From Psilocybe azurescens (lineage: Eukaryota; Basidiomycota; Agaricomycetes; Agaricales; Agrocybaceae), in assembly GCA_023853785.1 (NCBI GenBank), contig JAJIRX010000830.1:1-64000 (forward strand): a stretch of DNA of 64,000 nucleotides, written 5' to 3'. The notes below the pieces were generated by a model. That model saw only the letters and a program-made list of their open reading frames with translations. It did no database searches and was not told the DNA's origin. The stretch's first letter is position 1, and each line of letters opens with the position of its first letter. Of the stretch, positions 36,273 to 45,544 are shown one piece after another. A program made the translations under genes and the position numbers.

Positions 36273-36345
36273 GCACCAACAGGAATTGAACTCGGGCATC
36301 CGAGAACGCCGCACACTGACATTAAACCAACTAAGCTATAGAGCC
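36273..36345 (-). other. tRNA-derived module in element N
   Basis: On the minus strand GGCTCTATAGCTTAGTTGG starts like a tRNA with a perfect A box (TAGCTTAGTTGG). AGTTCAATTCC is a B-box-like match 33 bp further on, and a T run of at least 10 (a Pol III terminator) follows close behind. The acceptor stem does not pair (5' GGCTCTA against 3' TTGGTGC), so it is not a working tRNA gene. Confidence 0.6.
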
Positions 36346-36520
36346 TTTGTAATTTATCAAATTTTGATGGGCTACATACCAATACGGCTATTTACTCGGC
36401 ATTTCTCGGCAAGTGACAAATAACGTCACGTATGTGACTTATTGATGCCACGTCGGTCCGTTTATTATTTCCACCACCCCACCTCTTCCTCCGACCACCA
36501 CCACCCCGCTGCCGGCCGTC

Positions 36521-37562
36521 ATGCGTGCCCCCCACCCTCGCTGTCGTCGGTCGGAGCCAGGCCCATGCCAACCCGACCCGACACGCATCGCATCGCAACG
36601 AACCGCTGACCGGCGAAGAACAAAACGGACACCCGCCGAACGAAGGGGGGGTGAGTACGAACGAAGACGGAACGAGGCAGGTGGAGAACGAGGAACAAGG
36701 CAAGGCGAATGCGGAACGAGGGGGAACGAGGCGATGCAATGCGAGCGAGGAACGAGGTCGCGACCCCAGGTAAGTCAGCGAATTCGCATGCCGCCGCCAT
36801 TAACCGCTCCCCCCCCTCTTTTTTTGTGTAGGCCGGCGACGACAACAACGGGTACGTACGGTACGTACAACGATGGGTACGACGGCACGCAGGACGCGTA
36901 TGGACAACGACACCAACACGTCGCAGACCATGATGACGACGCGTACAACGGCCGCTGACAACGGCGACAACGGCCACAACGACCACGACCACGGCGTGTA
37001 CGGCGGCCACGACAACGGCGATCACGACGCATACGACGGCCACGACAACGGCGACAGCGGCGTCGACGGCCACGACAACGACAATGGTGTACGACGACAA
37101 CGGCGGCGTGTCGACAGCCACGACAACGACAACGACAACGCGTACGACAGCCACGACAACGACAGCGACGTGTATGACGGCGACGACGGCGTGTCGACAG
37201 CCACAACGGCGACGACAACGCGTATGGCAGACACAGCAGACACGACAGCACAACGTACGGACACGCCGGACGCGCGGCCACCACGGCGTGTACGAAGGCT
37301 ACCACAGCGTGTACGACGGCCACCACAACGACGACAATGCATACGGCGGGGCTACGAGCGACGGCCATCCTCTCGCCCTTTTTTCTTCTTTTCTTTTTTA
37401 TCTCGTTTTCTCTTTTTTTTTTTTCATGCCCATGTGCTTCTATATTTATTTGAACCAACTATGTACCCTCTCGCCTCCTTTTTTGTCTGTTTTGTATGTT
37501 TTTCTTTTATTTCTTTTGTTTTATATATTTTTATATATTTCTTTTTTATGTTTCAGTGGTGA
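36521..37562 (+). other. low-complexity spliced ORF of element N
   Basis: A basic, R/E-rich first part (about 36525-36771) meets a good intron (GTAAGT at 36772, TTTTTGTGTAG ending at 36831). After it, all frames are low complexity from CACGACAACGGC-type repeats. Splicing in one frame gives about 120 residues ending AYNGR; another frame gives D/N/G/H-rich sequence. No known domain. It could be an exapted repeat or simply a composition artefact. Confidence 0.35.
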
Positions 37563-37744
37563 TGAACTTCGCTAGTAGATAATATTGTAGATAATAATGT
37601 AGTATATAGTTTTTAATATATTATATATACATTCTTACATGAATTTACTCTAAGAAAATACATTCCGATTAAAATCTGGCTATAGCTGGACTTTGTGAAA
37701 TTCAATAAGTCTGCTCTCTGATGGCCTAAGCTGGAATATTGTTA

Positions 37745-37960
37745 CCCAGGTATGGAGTCCAGGTGGATTCTAATTGAACTCCACCTGGACTCCACCTACC
37801 TGGACTCCACCTGGACTACCTGGACTCCACCTGGACTCCACCTGGACTCCACCTGGACTCCACCTGGACTCCACCTGGACTCCACCTGGCCTCCAGTTGG
37901 ATTCAAGTGGAATTGCTTGAAGTCCATCTGGAGTCCATCTGGAGTCCACCTGAACTCCAC
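37745..37960. repeat. 11-bp tandem array TGGACTCCACC
   Basis: About eight near-perfect units of TGGACTCCACC lie within 37785-37890, with diverged flanking units. Each unit holds half of the word TCCACCTGGA, so the array is a run of overlapping palindromes. Part of the right subterminal region of element N. Confidence 0.9.
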
Positions 37961-38212
37961 CTATCAAAGATAACTTTCTGAACACTTGGATATGTTCCAG
38001 ATGGAGTCCATGTGGAGTCCACCACTTCTGTATGGAGTTGGTGGACTCCACATGGAGTATATGGGTGGAGGTAAAGTACACAAATAAGGTTTTGTTTAAT
38101 TGTAAACATGCAAAAAAATATCAAATAAATGAAAACATGTTTAAAATATATGAACAGGACTAAAACCATACATTCCCCAGGTTTATATCCCACTATTCTC
38201 TGCTACACAGCC

Positions 38213-39227
38213 ATGCATTCTCTTTCTGCTGAACTGCGCTCTAACATCATCTATATGCTGGAGAATGATGATTCTATTTGCAAAATTGCTGCCAAACTTG
38301 GTGTTGGGAAGTCTACTATTGGGGAGATACGGCTCTGGGATGGAGTTACCTATGAAGGAAAACCATGGAGGCCATCCCTCTAAGCTCACTCCCCATGACT
38401 GCTGCCATCTGGTTCAATTTGTTACCACTGGAAAAGCCGATACTGCCACACAACTCCACCACCAGCTTCTCAATATTACAAAAATATCTATCTCCATTCA
38501 AACCATTCAAAATTCCCTCAAAAAAGAGGATCTTGTGGCAAGAGTCAAGATCAAAAAGCCATTACTCTCCAAGAACCATAGGAAGGCTTGCTTGGAATTT
38601 GCCCAGAAGTATGAACACTGGACATAAGAAGACTGGAAATGTGTTACATTCACAGATGAGACCAAGATCAATTGCATTGGGTCAGATGGAAGGCAGTGGG
38701 TGTGGAAAAAGGCCAGTTCTCCTCTCCAAACTCAGCATGTGCAGCAAACCATCAAATTTGGAGGAGGACATGTGATGATTTGGGGTTGTATGACAACAAG
38801 TGGTGTTGGTTACATGTGCAGAATAGAGGGCAGGATGGATAGAGAACTCTATGTGAGCATTTTGGATGACCATGTCTTTCAAACTCTGGAGTATTACAAC
38901 CTTAATCAGGACAACTTCATCTTCCAGCAGGATAATGATCTCAAGCACACATCCAAAAGGCTCAGAAATGGTTTAAAGACCAAGAAGTAGAGCTTCTAGA
39001 CTGGCCAGCACAATCCCAGACCTCAATCCATTGAACATCTGTGGCATATCCTCAAAATGCTCCTTGCAGAATATGAAAATGCTCCAAAGAGTATCCAGGA
39101 GTTGTGGGACAGAGTACAGGAGGAGTGGGAGAAAATACCCAAGGAGGACTGTGTGAAATTGATCAATAGTATGCCTAGAAGGGTTGCAGCTATTTTGAGG
39201 GTAAATGGAGGTCACACAAAGTACTAG
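38213..39227 (+). pseudogene. Tc1/mariner-like transposase, broken
   Basis: A DDE-superfamily transposase. The N-terminal helix-turn-helix is visible (LSAELRSNIIYML then IAAKLGVGKSTI). The first catalytic Asp is in FTDETK (about 38652) and the second in QQDNDLKHTSK (about 38930). The third acidic residue should follow WPAQS at about 39005, but two missing bases destroy the SPDLNPIEHLW block before HLWHILKMLL resumes. Also a frame change at about 38340 and a TAA at 38626 (WT-stop-EDW). The C-terminus VNGGHTKY matches the other Tc1-like copy. Full length about 335 codons, usual for the family. Confidence 0.9.
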
Positions 39228-39479
39228 TTTATATAGATACCCATATTCCAACAGGCCACAAAGAAACTGTCTGGATGTGTTATTTTCATAAAGTATTTAA
39301 TAATAATAGATAAACCAAACAAATACAAACATGTATTATACCTCCTGAAAGCTGTGATGCAGGTCTTTCCAGTACATTTTGAATTATGTAATTTCATTAA
39401 GATTACATGACACTATAGTCAATTTAAGTTCAATTTCCAAAACATCCAGACAGTTTTTGAGTCACTGTACATGGATAAT

Positions 39480-40430
39480 TGTGATCACAAGTTAAGAGGT
39501 AAAGATAGAAAGGAGACATACTTCTTCTGGGCCTGGTTGAATGGATGCATTAGTGGACACAGGGAATATGTGTGCACACTGCATGTATTCCATCCTTGCA
39601 CTGAGGTCGGCCTCAAACTTTGTCACCAGCTCTTGGATTGTCATTACTGGATAAACATCATATACCCTAGTCACAACACAACGATATCTGTCTTGCACAA
39701 AGGCCTGACAACAGATCAATTAGTGATAATATATTAGGACAGGGCAACAGACTAAACGGACATATTTTTGGCTTGAAAAGGGGATTGAGAAGCCACCTGA
39801 TGCTGCAAGATTGCGTTGTTCATATCTTGTATCCTGGCAAATGAGCAATGAGATACACCATATAATTTGTGTATTTGTATGTGATCCCTATTAGCGTGAA
39901 CTGGGGATTGCGTCAGACAGAACTTCCACAATTCAGAGTAGATTGGCGAGCACACATGCTCATATAAAATGATCAAAGTACATTTTTCCAACAGCAAGAA
40001 CAGCAGAATCATCAATGAACTTGCTGATCTCCAATGCAATGTGTTTCAGTCCTAAGTTAGTGGGCACATAATGCATGAGATAGTCCAGGACTTGCACGTA
40101 AACAAGATTGTGTCCAATTGCAAGGTCATTGCTGTTGTTGTTGGCCAATTGTAGAGACTTCTTGAGTCTCAAGCAAATATTATACGCACTCACAATGTGG
40201 GCAAGTTGTTGGAGTCTCTCAGGAACTTTGTGTGGCAGCAAAGCCATGTTGGTGGTATGTGGTCACAGGAGAAATGACAACATTTTTGAGATTCTGTTGA
40301 AAACTCTTAAGACAAGCCAGCACGTGTTTCCTGGAAAGTGCGCAGTTATAAATATCACTCAAGGGTTAGTGTGTAACTACCTGTGAAGCTCAGTTCTCCC
40401 CCCGGCGAGTGTAAAAAGCTCATTGACAAA
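39480..40430 (-). pseudogene. unknown gene fragment(s)
   Basis: Minus-strand frames read in order: a helical segment at 40247-39960 (LQQLAHIVSAYNICLRL, then HYVPTNLGLKHIALEISKFI), 39940-39752 (YSELWKFCLTQ) and 39719-39492 (MTIQELVTKFEADL). Frame changes separate them. I do not recognise a family. Captured gene or an old transposon ORF are both possible. Confidence 0.3.
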
Positions 40431-40584
40431 CCAACGCTCTGCTGGATCTAATATATGACAGTCTAAATAGTGGCCCATGTTATGAATTACAGGCCCCATT
40501 CAATTGCAATGATGTGTAATCAGCATAAAGAAACAAGAAAAACTGTATTAATATAAAGTACAATCGCAACAACAGGCGGCACAA

Positions 40585-41785
40585 TACACTCCCAAGTCAA
40601 ACAGCAACAAGAAAACTCCCTCCCCTACACAGCCTTACGACTGATCAACAACGCTTTCTGCACTCTATGTGATTTTGACAGTCTGGGAAGAAGGAAGAAG
40701 ACACACCGTGAGCCATTAAAATCAAAATTAAAATAAATAATATAGAGAAGGAAACGTACCTTGGCATATAGCGACTCAACGACTTTACTGATCTGCTTGA
40801 GAGTCTCAATGGCAGCTCCTCTGGTGTGCACATGCAACGGCTTGCATGCTCTCCACGTCATGTGAGGATGCATACCACAGCACAAGCTTGATGGTGAGCA
40901 GGGCATTTACATCTTTGGGCTGTTGTCGTTTTTATTTTTTGAGAGGTGGGGGGTTTGAGGATGATGGTGGTCCAGAATTGATTGATGATTGATGACGCAA
41001 TGGAGGCAGGGGTGCAGGCAACAAGACATAGAATTGGGCAGAGAGAAAAGGAAAAGCAGAATTGAATGGAACATCAGTTAGGATACAATGCATATGCATA
41101 TGAAGAAAAAAGGGAAAAAGATGGACGGCAGGCAAGGCCAACACCGCTGCATGAACAAAAAAAGCAAAAAAACACCCACCAAGTTTAACATAACCTTGCA
41201 CAACAGCATATACTTCAACACCTCCAGCGCCTTCCCTCCCCCACTTCCTCCTCCCTCACTGCCACTCCCCCTCCTCACTCTCGCCGAGCACGGACAGATT
41301 CTCAAACGCCCTCGAATAAATACAAGTACATGGTGTGATAGTCCTTCTCCTCTGCGTGCAGGATGCCTGACTGCAGGTTGAGCTGTGCCTGCAGTGCAGG
41401 TGGGCTGTAGACTGTGTTGGCGGCTATGCAGGAGGATATTAGAGATGCATGGGTGGGGTAGGGGTTAGCGTAAGTCTGGATAGTGCGGGGAACAAGGAAG
41501 AGGAAGAAGAAAAAGCAACACACCTTGGCCTCGGGCATGTTGCCCAGCCTGCAATACACGTGGCTCTCAAGGAGGTGCACCTCTGAGGATCATCTTGTTG
41601 TCGAGCCACTTGAACACCGCGAGCAGGGTATTGATGAGCACAAGTGAGGGCTGGTACTGGTAGGACTCGAGTTATCTGTATGTATGTACGATAATTTAGC
41701 ATACAAAAACCAAAAACAGGAATTATGACAATGAGAGAGTGTACGCACAGTCCAACAAGCCACGATGATACTACAATGGTGTGGG
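40585..41785 (-). pseudogene. rpn6: 26S proteasome subunit Rpn6 (PSMD11) fragment, copy 1
   Basis: Rpn6 is a PCI-domain lid subunit of the 26S proteasome. Surviving exons on the minus strand: a short piece ending LVGL at the 5' break (about 41770), LLESHVYCRLGNMPEAK (about 41550), then ALQAQLNLQSGILHAEEKDY (about 41400), LKYMLLCKVMLNL (about 41210), KVVESLYAK (about 40770) and the end TVKIT before a stop (about 40665). The segment encoding MILDKV in copy 2 is missing here. GT-AG introns remain at the same places as in copy 2, so it arose by DNA-level duplication, not retroposition. The N-terminal half is absent. Confidence 0.85.
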
Positions 41786-43110
41786 GCATTTAGAACCCAC
41801 TAGTCAGTAGATGCAGCTCCAGGAATCTCCACTGCTGATACAAAGGTGGCGGTGTGTTTCGATGGGTGAACAGCATTGACCTGCAGTCGGTGTACTTACT
41901 GTCAGGCATACTTGGGCTGGGGGGCGGTGCCGGCGAGCACAAGCCTACAAGATTCAGATATGCAGAGTGACAGCTCCACTCACTCAGAGTAACACAGATG
42001 CAAAGAAGGCAGGCAAACAAAGCCTGACATGATGCAGGCTTGGTGTCGTGCCTACCATTGGATTAGAAAGAAATGTGAGCTAGAGAAAGGAAAGGTGGGC
42101 GAACAAGGCTGGCAGTCACGCTACCTGCTGCTCCTGGACTCCTGGTTGAGACACCCCATCTGGATTTTTGACTCTCTCAGCCTCCCACATGTTTGCCAGA
42201 GGTGTCATCTACATTTGAAGTCGGCCGCTAGTTTGCTTATGAGGAAGGAAAGTGGACCAAGACACATGAGAACAATGTAGACACTGGTATCTATCTTCTT
42301 TGATCCAAAAACCAAGCCTGAACCAGGTGAGACGTCCAAATTCAACCCCTTCATATCCACACACAGCTCTCCGTCTTCCAGCACTCCTACTTCTTGTGCA
42401 ATTCATGCAGGTGCCTTCGTCTAGGGGGTCTTCAGGGTTTTGGGTGGCATTGTAACAGAACCCAATGTAAATATGAAGTGGGCGTGAGCAGTGAGCGAAG
42501 TTTTGAGTGCATCTACAGTGGATCCGGATTTGGGTGTCAACTTTGACGTCAACCTTGGGGCAACGGGCTAGAAGGCGCATACATTCTATTAGGAACACAT
42601 TCTAGAGTTGATACCAGCAGATGGAAACACTGACGTTGATGTTAAGATGTCTGCACAAAAGAAATTATTCACCTGCACCACTGAGAGAGTGGACTCGATT
42701 CCAGGCTCCTTGGGTGCTTATTGTGTTCAGAAGGTGTAGGAATCGAAATTGATCAGAGGTACAGCATTCATGTTGACCAATGTCACTAGGACAGAGGATA
42801 GGACTGATAGTACAGTTGATAGTGTATAGCAAGCAGTATGGAGAGGGGGTCGATTCTAGAACAAAGGGAACAGTATGTATGGCAAGTAGACATGAAGTGA
42901 AATGGAACAGTGGAGGCAAGATATAGTAGCATGTCATTGCACTGCCTGCCTAATATATTCTGAAAGTAAATGTCCCCTGTATTCAAACATATCAATATGT
43001 TGAATTTTAATGGAAGGACGGGTTTATGACACAACTTACAAGGACCGCCAGTGAACTGTCTTGCAGGAACTGGTTAACCATGATCCAAAATGGACAAAAT
43101 TAAAGTGCAT
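41786..43110. other. no recognised gene
   Basis: Minus-strand frames at 42598-42209 (129 residues, Cys-rich) and 42937-42665 show no family I know. No transposon ends were found. Confidence 0.35.
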
Positions 43111-43115
43111 ACCAT

Positions 43116-43884
43116 TCACCTGAGTGTAATGGGCCACTCCTGATATTGTTTAGCCTCATGCTGCATAGAAAGCATAGAGATATCTTTTGATGCAATGATA
43201 CCTTCTAACCGTATTGCAGACGCTTGTGTGCCAAGAAGATATAGCTCACGTTGTGGTGGTTCCTGTTGGGAACGGAAAAAGGTCTCTATGGTAGCTCCAT
43301 AATTGGCACTGTCTGATTGTTTACGGTGATGAATGGATAACTGGTGTTCATTGAAGGGTCCAAATAACTTGAATGTCCAGTAAGGACCTATGAACATGAG
43401 AAAGAGGACTTGGCAGTCGTCTGGGACATGTTTGTTTTGACGATGGCTTTTGCCTGGTTCTCGGCTTGCAGAGCCAATTCATGGAATTGGGCCATGATAA
43501 CTGGGTTTAGTGCCAAGTCAGCGGGCCTCAGTAGGTCATGGATGTATGTCCATATCAGCTTCTTTGACTCAATCCCAGTCTAAATAGGAAAGGTTCTCTA
43601 AGTCGGAAGTTGACGAGAGCCATGTCCAGTATTTCTGATCTTGTGTCATTGCAGTGAGGTTTCCACAAAAGCCTGAGTTGGGGATAGACTGTGAAGCGAC
43701 CAGGCAGAGTAAGCTTATGCTCATGGAGGAAATCATTGACGACCGGATAGATAATATCCTCCAGAGGGTCTTTCTGTGTCTGAGTGTTGGTCCCATTCAC
43801 GGAACACATAACAAGGTGTCGCAGATGGTTGGGTACTTCATAATTTGGACTTAACATGAATAGTATTTTGAACCTGATAAACAA
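43116..43884 (-). pseudogene. unknown gene fragment
   Basis: Consecutive minus-strand pieces look like real protein: 43884-43555 (NYEVPNHLRHLVMCSVNG, then DFLHEHKLTLPGRFTVYPQL), 43560-43400 (LIWTYIHDLLRPADLALNPV) and 43397-43116 (YWTFKLFGPFNEHQLSIHH). They change frame at about 43560 and 43400, where short introns may lie. I cannot name the family. The phrase YWTFKLFGPFNEHQ vaguely recalls transposase C-terminal blocks, but that is not secure. Confidence 0.35.
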
Positions 43885-44137
43885 GTCAATTGGCTGTTTA
43901 GAGGGCCATACTTAATCTCACATACTTGTATTGACCAGGTATTGACGCTATGCAGAGTGGTCGTTCATCAATGAATCAATAACAATTGTTCGTTGGGGGT
44001 AGGTTTTTAATCGGAGCTTGAATTGAGTATGTAACCGGATTGACACATCATTTAATTTAACTCAACCCACTATTACCTTGGTCACGGTAAGTCAGAGTCT
44101 CTTCCAACTATGACCTTGGATTAACCTATCATTTCAG

Positions 44138-44479
44138 ATGCTTGTATTTAATGAGAAGTATGTCAAAGGATATGCATTCAACCATGACAAAGTCAAGAAG
44201 GTGTTTGACATTGAACCCAATGGCCATGTTGCATTCTCCCTTATGTGTATGATCGTGAGCAAACATCGTGACTCCTACATAGCCGTTGCAGAAGGTCATC
44301 TGCCCAAAGACAATTCTGAAACTCGTAGAGCTATCTTTGTGCTGGATTCTGGAAATGACTATGATGAGTTGAAGAAGAAGGAGTTAACGGACGTTGCACC
44401 CTGGTTCAAAGCTGCTCAGAAGAATACCCTGACCAGACCAGATGTGTACATTTATCTCGATTACATATATGGGCGATAA
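44138..44479 (+). CDS. small hypothetical protein, 113 residues
   Basis: An uninterrupted frame with balanced amino-acid use: MLVFNEKYVKGYAFNHDKVK at the start, then a middle with IVSKHRDSYIAVAEGHLPKD and a C-terminus DVYIYLDYIYGR. It has no signal peptide, membrane segment or known motif. The ATG follows an AG (TTTCAG then ATG), so this may be the last exon of a longer gene whose upstream exons I could not find. The next feature downstream is a MITE. Confidence 0.4.
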   Translation: MLVFNEKYVKGYAFNHDKVKKVFDIEPNGHVAFSLMCMIVSKHRDSYIAVAEGHLPKDNSETRRAIFVLDSGNDYDELKKKELTDVAPWFKAAQKNTLTRPDVYIYLDYIYGR

Positions 44480-44592
44480 TTAATTGTGTGCAATTAAGGC
44501 AAGTGTCCTTATACTCTGGGATATTTCTATTATAACAACACAAACATTGTAGGTTTTTTCCTCTTTCCTCACCCATTTTTCGTCAAATTATA

Positions 44593-44865
44593 CTTGTGGG
44601 ATCAAAAAGTGATCGCGATTATGTAAGACATGCGTGGTTTGCAATGCAGACACGTTCTAATGTTTGTATCGTTGCTCCGCTCCTTCAATATCCTTGACCC
44701 GGTTCTAATTATTTTTTAGTATATCGTAGCATTTACTCATCCCATTTCCGAAGAAACATCATGAATTTAGCATAAAACGAAAGAGCCAGACCGCTTTTCG
44801 TGAGGGAGAGTATCGAAACCAAAGTGGTATGATTACCTAATCGCGATCACTTTTGATCCCACGAG
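44593..44865. mobile_element. MITE with TA target sites, 273 bp
   Basis: Ends CTTGTGGGATCAAAAAGTGA and (reverse complement) CTCGTGGGATCAAAAGTGAT; both continue to CGCGATTA and GTAA. The TIR is about 32 bp with two or three differences. TA flanks both sides (44591-44592, 44866-44867), as for Tc1/mariner-type elements. No coding sequence. Confidence 0.85.
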
Positions 44866-44867
44866 TA

Positions 44868-45540
44868 GTCGACTTTTCCCGGCCCTTCCTCACTTCCGCA
44901 ATTTAGGCCATATTTTCAAGACCGGGTTACTTCCTAGTATCAGACATCCCCTTTGCGAATAATGGTTTGGTTAACATGCCCCAGATCGCTCGAGGCCCCC
45001 TTGAGGCGAGGGACGAGCGTCTTCCAAGGTCAAATCTAAATAAATCACATTTATTTCCGAACGCATCAGCTGACGTCTTGCCGGTACATAATGATTACTA
45101 TATTCTTAACCAAATGTACAAGTTCGGATGCTCCTTTTGCTCTGGTCGTAGTGTTTGTCTGGATCTTTCATATTCATGCTTGGCCCTGAGATGCCTCCTT
45201 GTTCTGTAGGCCCTTGAAAGCCCGTCATTACAGGGCTCGCTGAGAGTCACGCGGAACATGATAAGAACACGATATATCAATTGGAAGATTGACAGTGTTA
45301 CAGATGTATACGATGCGTAATGAAAGAGAAAAGCGGCGGTCGCTGTCTGGGGAAATGGGGTTTCGTGTAAGTATTAGATGTTGAAGATAAGATAATGTGA
45401 AAAAGGGGCTGCAGTAATCTTGGGACGCTAAGCTTACATACCTTTCGTCGAGAACACAATGATGTACAACGAGCATAATGAAACAAAGATATAAAAGAGC
45501 AGCTGTGCATTAATCTAAAGTACAATTAAAAGAACAGGCG
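44868..45540. other. no recognised gene
   Basis: Only short open frames on both strands; no family signature, RNA gene or transposon end seen. Confidence 0.4.
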
Positions 45541-45544
45541 ACAC

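Larger units (their letters stand above)
35886..38081. mobile_element. element N (TIR family GAGGTCTTTAC / GTGTACTTTAC) nested in the Tc1-like element
   Basis: A perfect 8-bp TSD AAATAAGG (35878-35885 and 38082-38089). The left end is GAGGTCTTTACCCTCACCC; the right end reverse complemented is GTGTACTTTACCTCCACCC. Both continue into ATAT(A/T)TC then GGAGTCCACCAACTCCAT. Words TCCANNTGGA with many spacers (CA, CC, GC, TG, TA, GG, TC, GA) fill both ends. The middle has a tRNA-like module, a GAC/AAC/GGC-rich segment with an intron-like gap, and a T-rich block. No transposase is present. The 8-bp TSD excludes Tc1 and CACTA mechanisms and fits hAT, P or KDZ. Confidence 0.85.
35652..39467 (+). mobile_element. 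Tc1/mariner-like element, complete ends, split by element N
   Basis: TA stands on both sides (35650-35651, 39468-39469). The ends are CAGTGACTCAAAAACTGTCT and its inverse. The TIRs are about 222 bp (35652-35873 and 39246-39467). Within each TIR an outer CTGTCTGAATG and an inner inverted CTGTCTGGATG form a second, internal inverted pair about 190 bp apart. Without N the element is about 1.6 kb, a usual size for the family. The transposase is broken, so it is not autonomous. Confidence 0.9.

Noticed and set aside
36273..36345. Functional tRNA gene
   Set aside because: A and B boxes are good but the acceptor ends do not pair and no cloverleaf or anticodon loop can be drawn.
36519..37458. Long minus-strand open frames over the GAC/AAC/GGC region
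   Set aside because: Composition effect of the repeats: valine- and arginine-rich runs with no domain; several frames are open at once.
35886..38081. Element N as part of the Tc1-like transposon
   Set aside because: It has its own ends and a perfect 8-bp duplication AAATAAGG, and removing it restores a Tc1 element of normal size.
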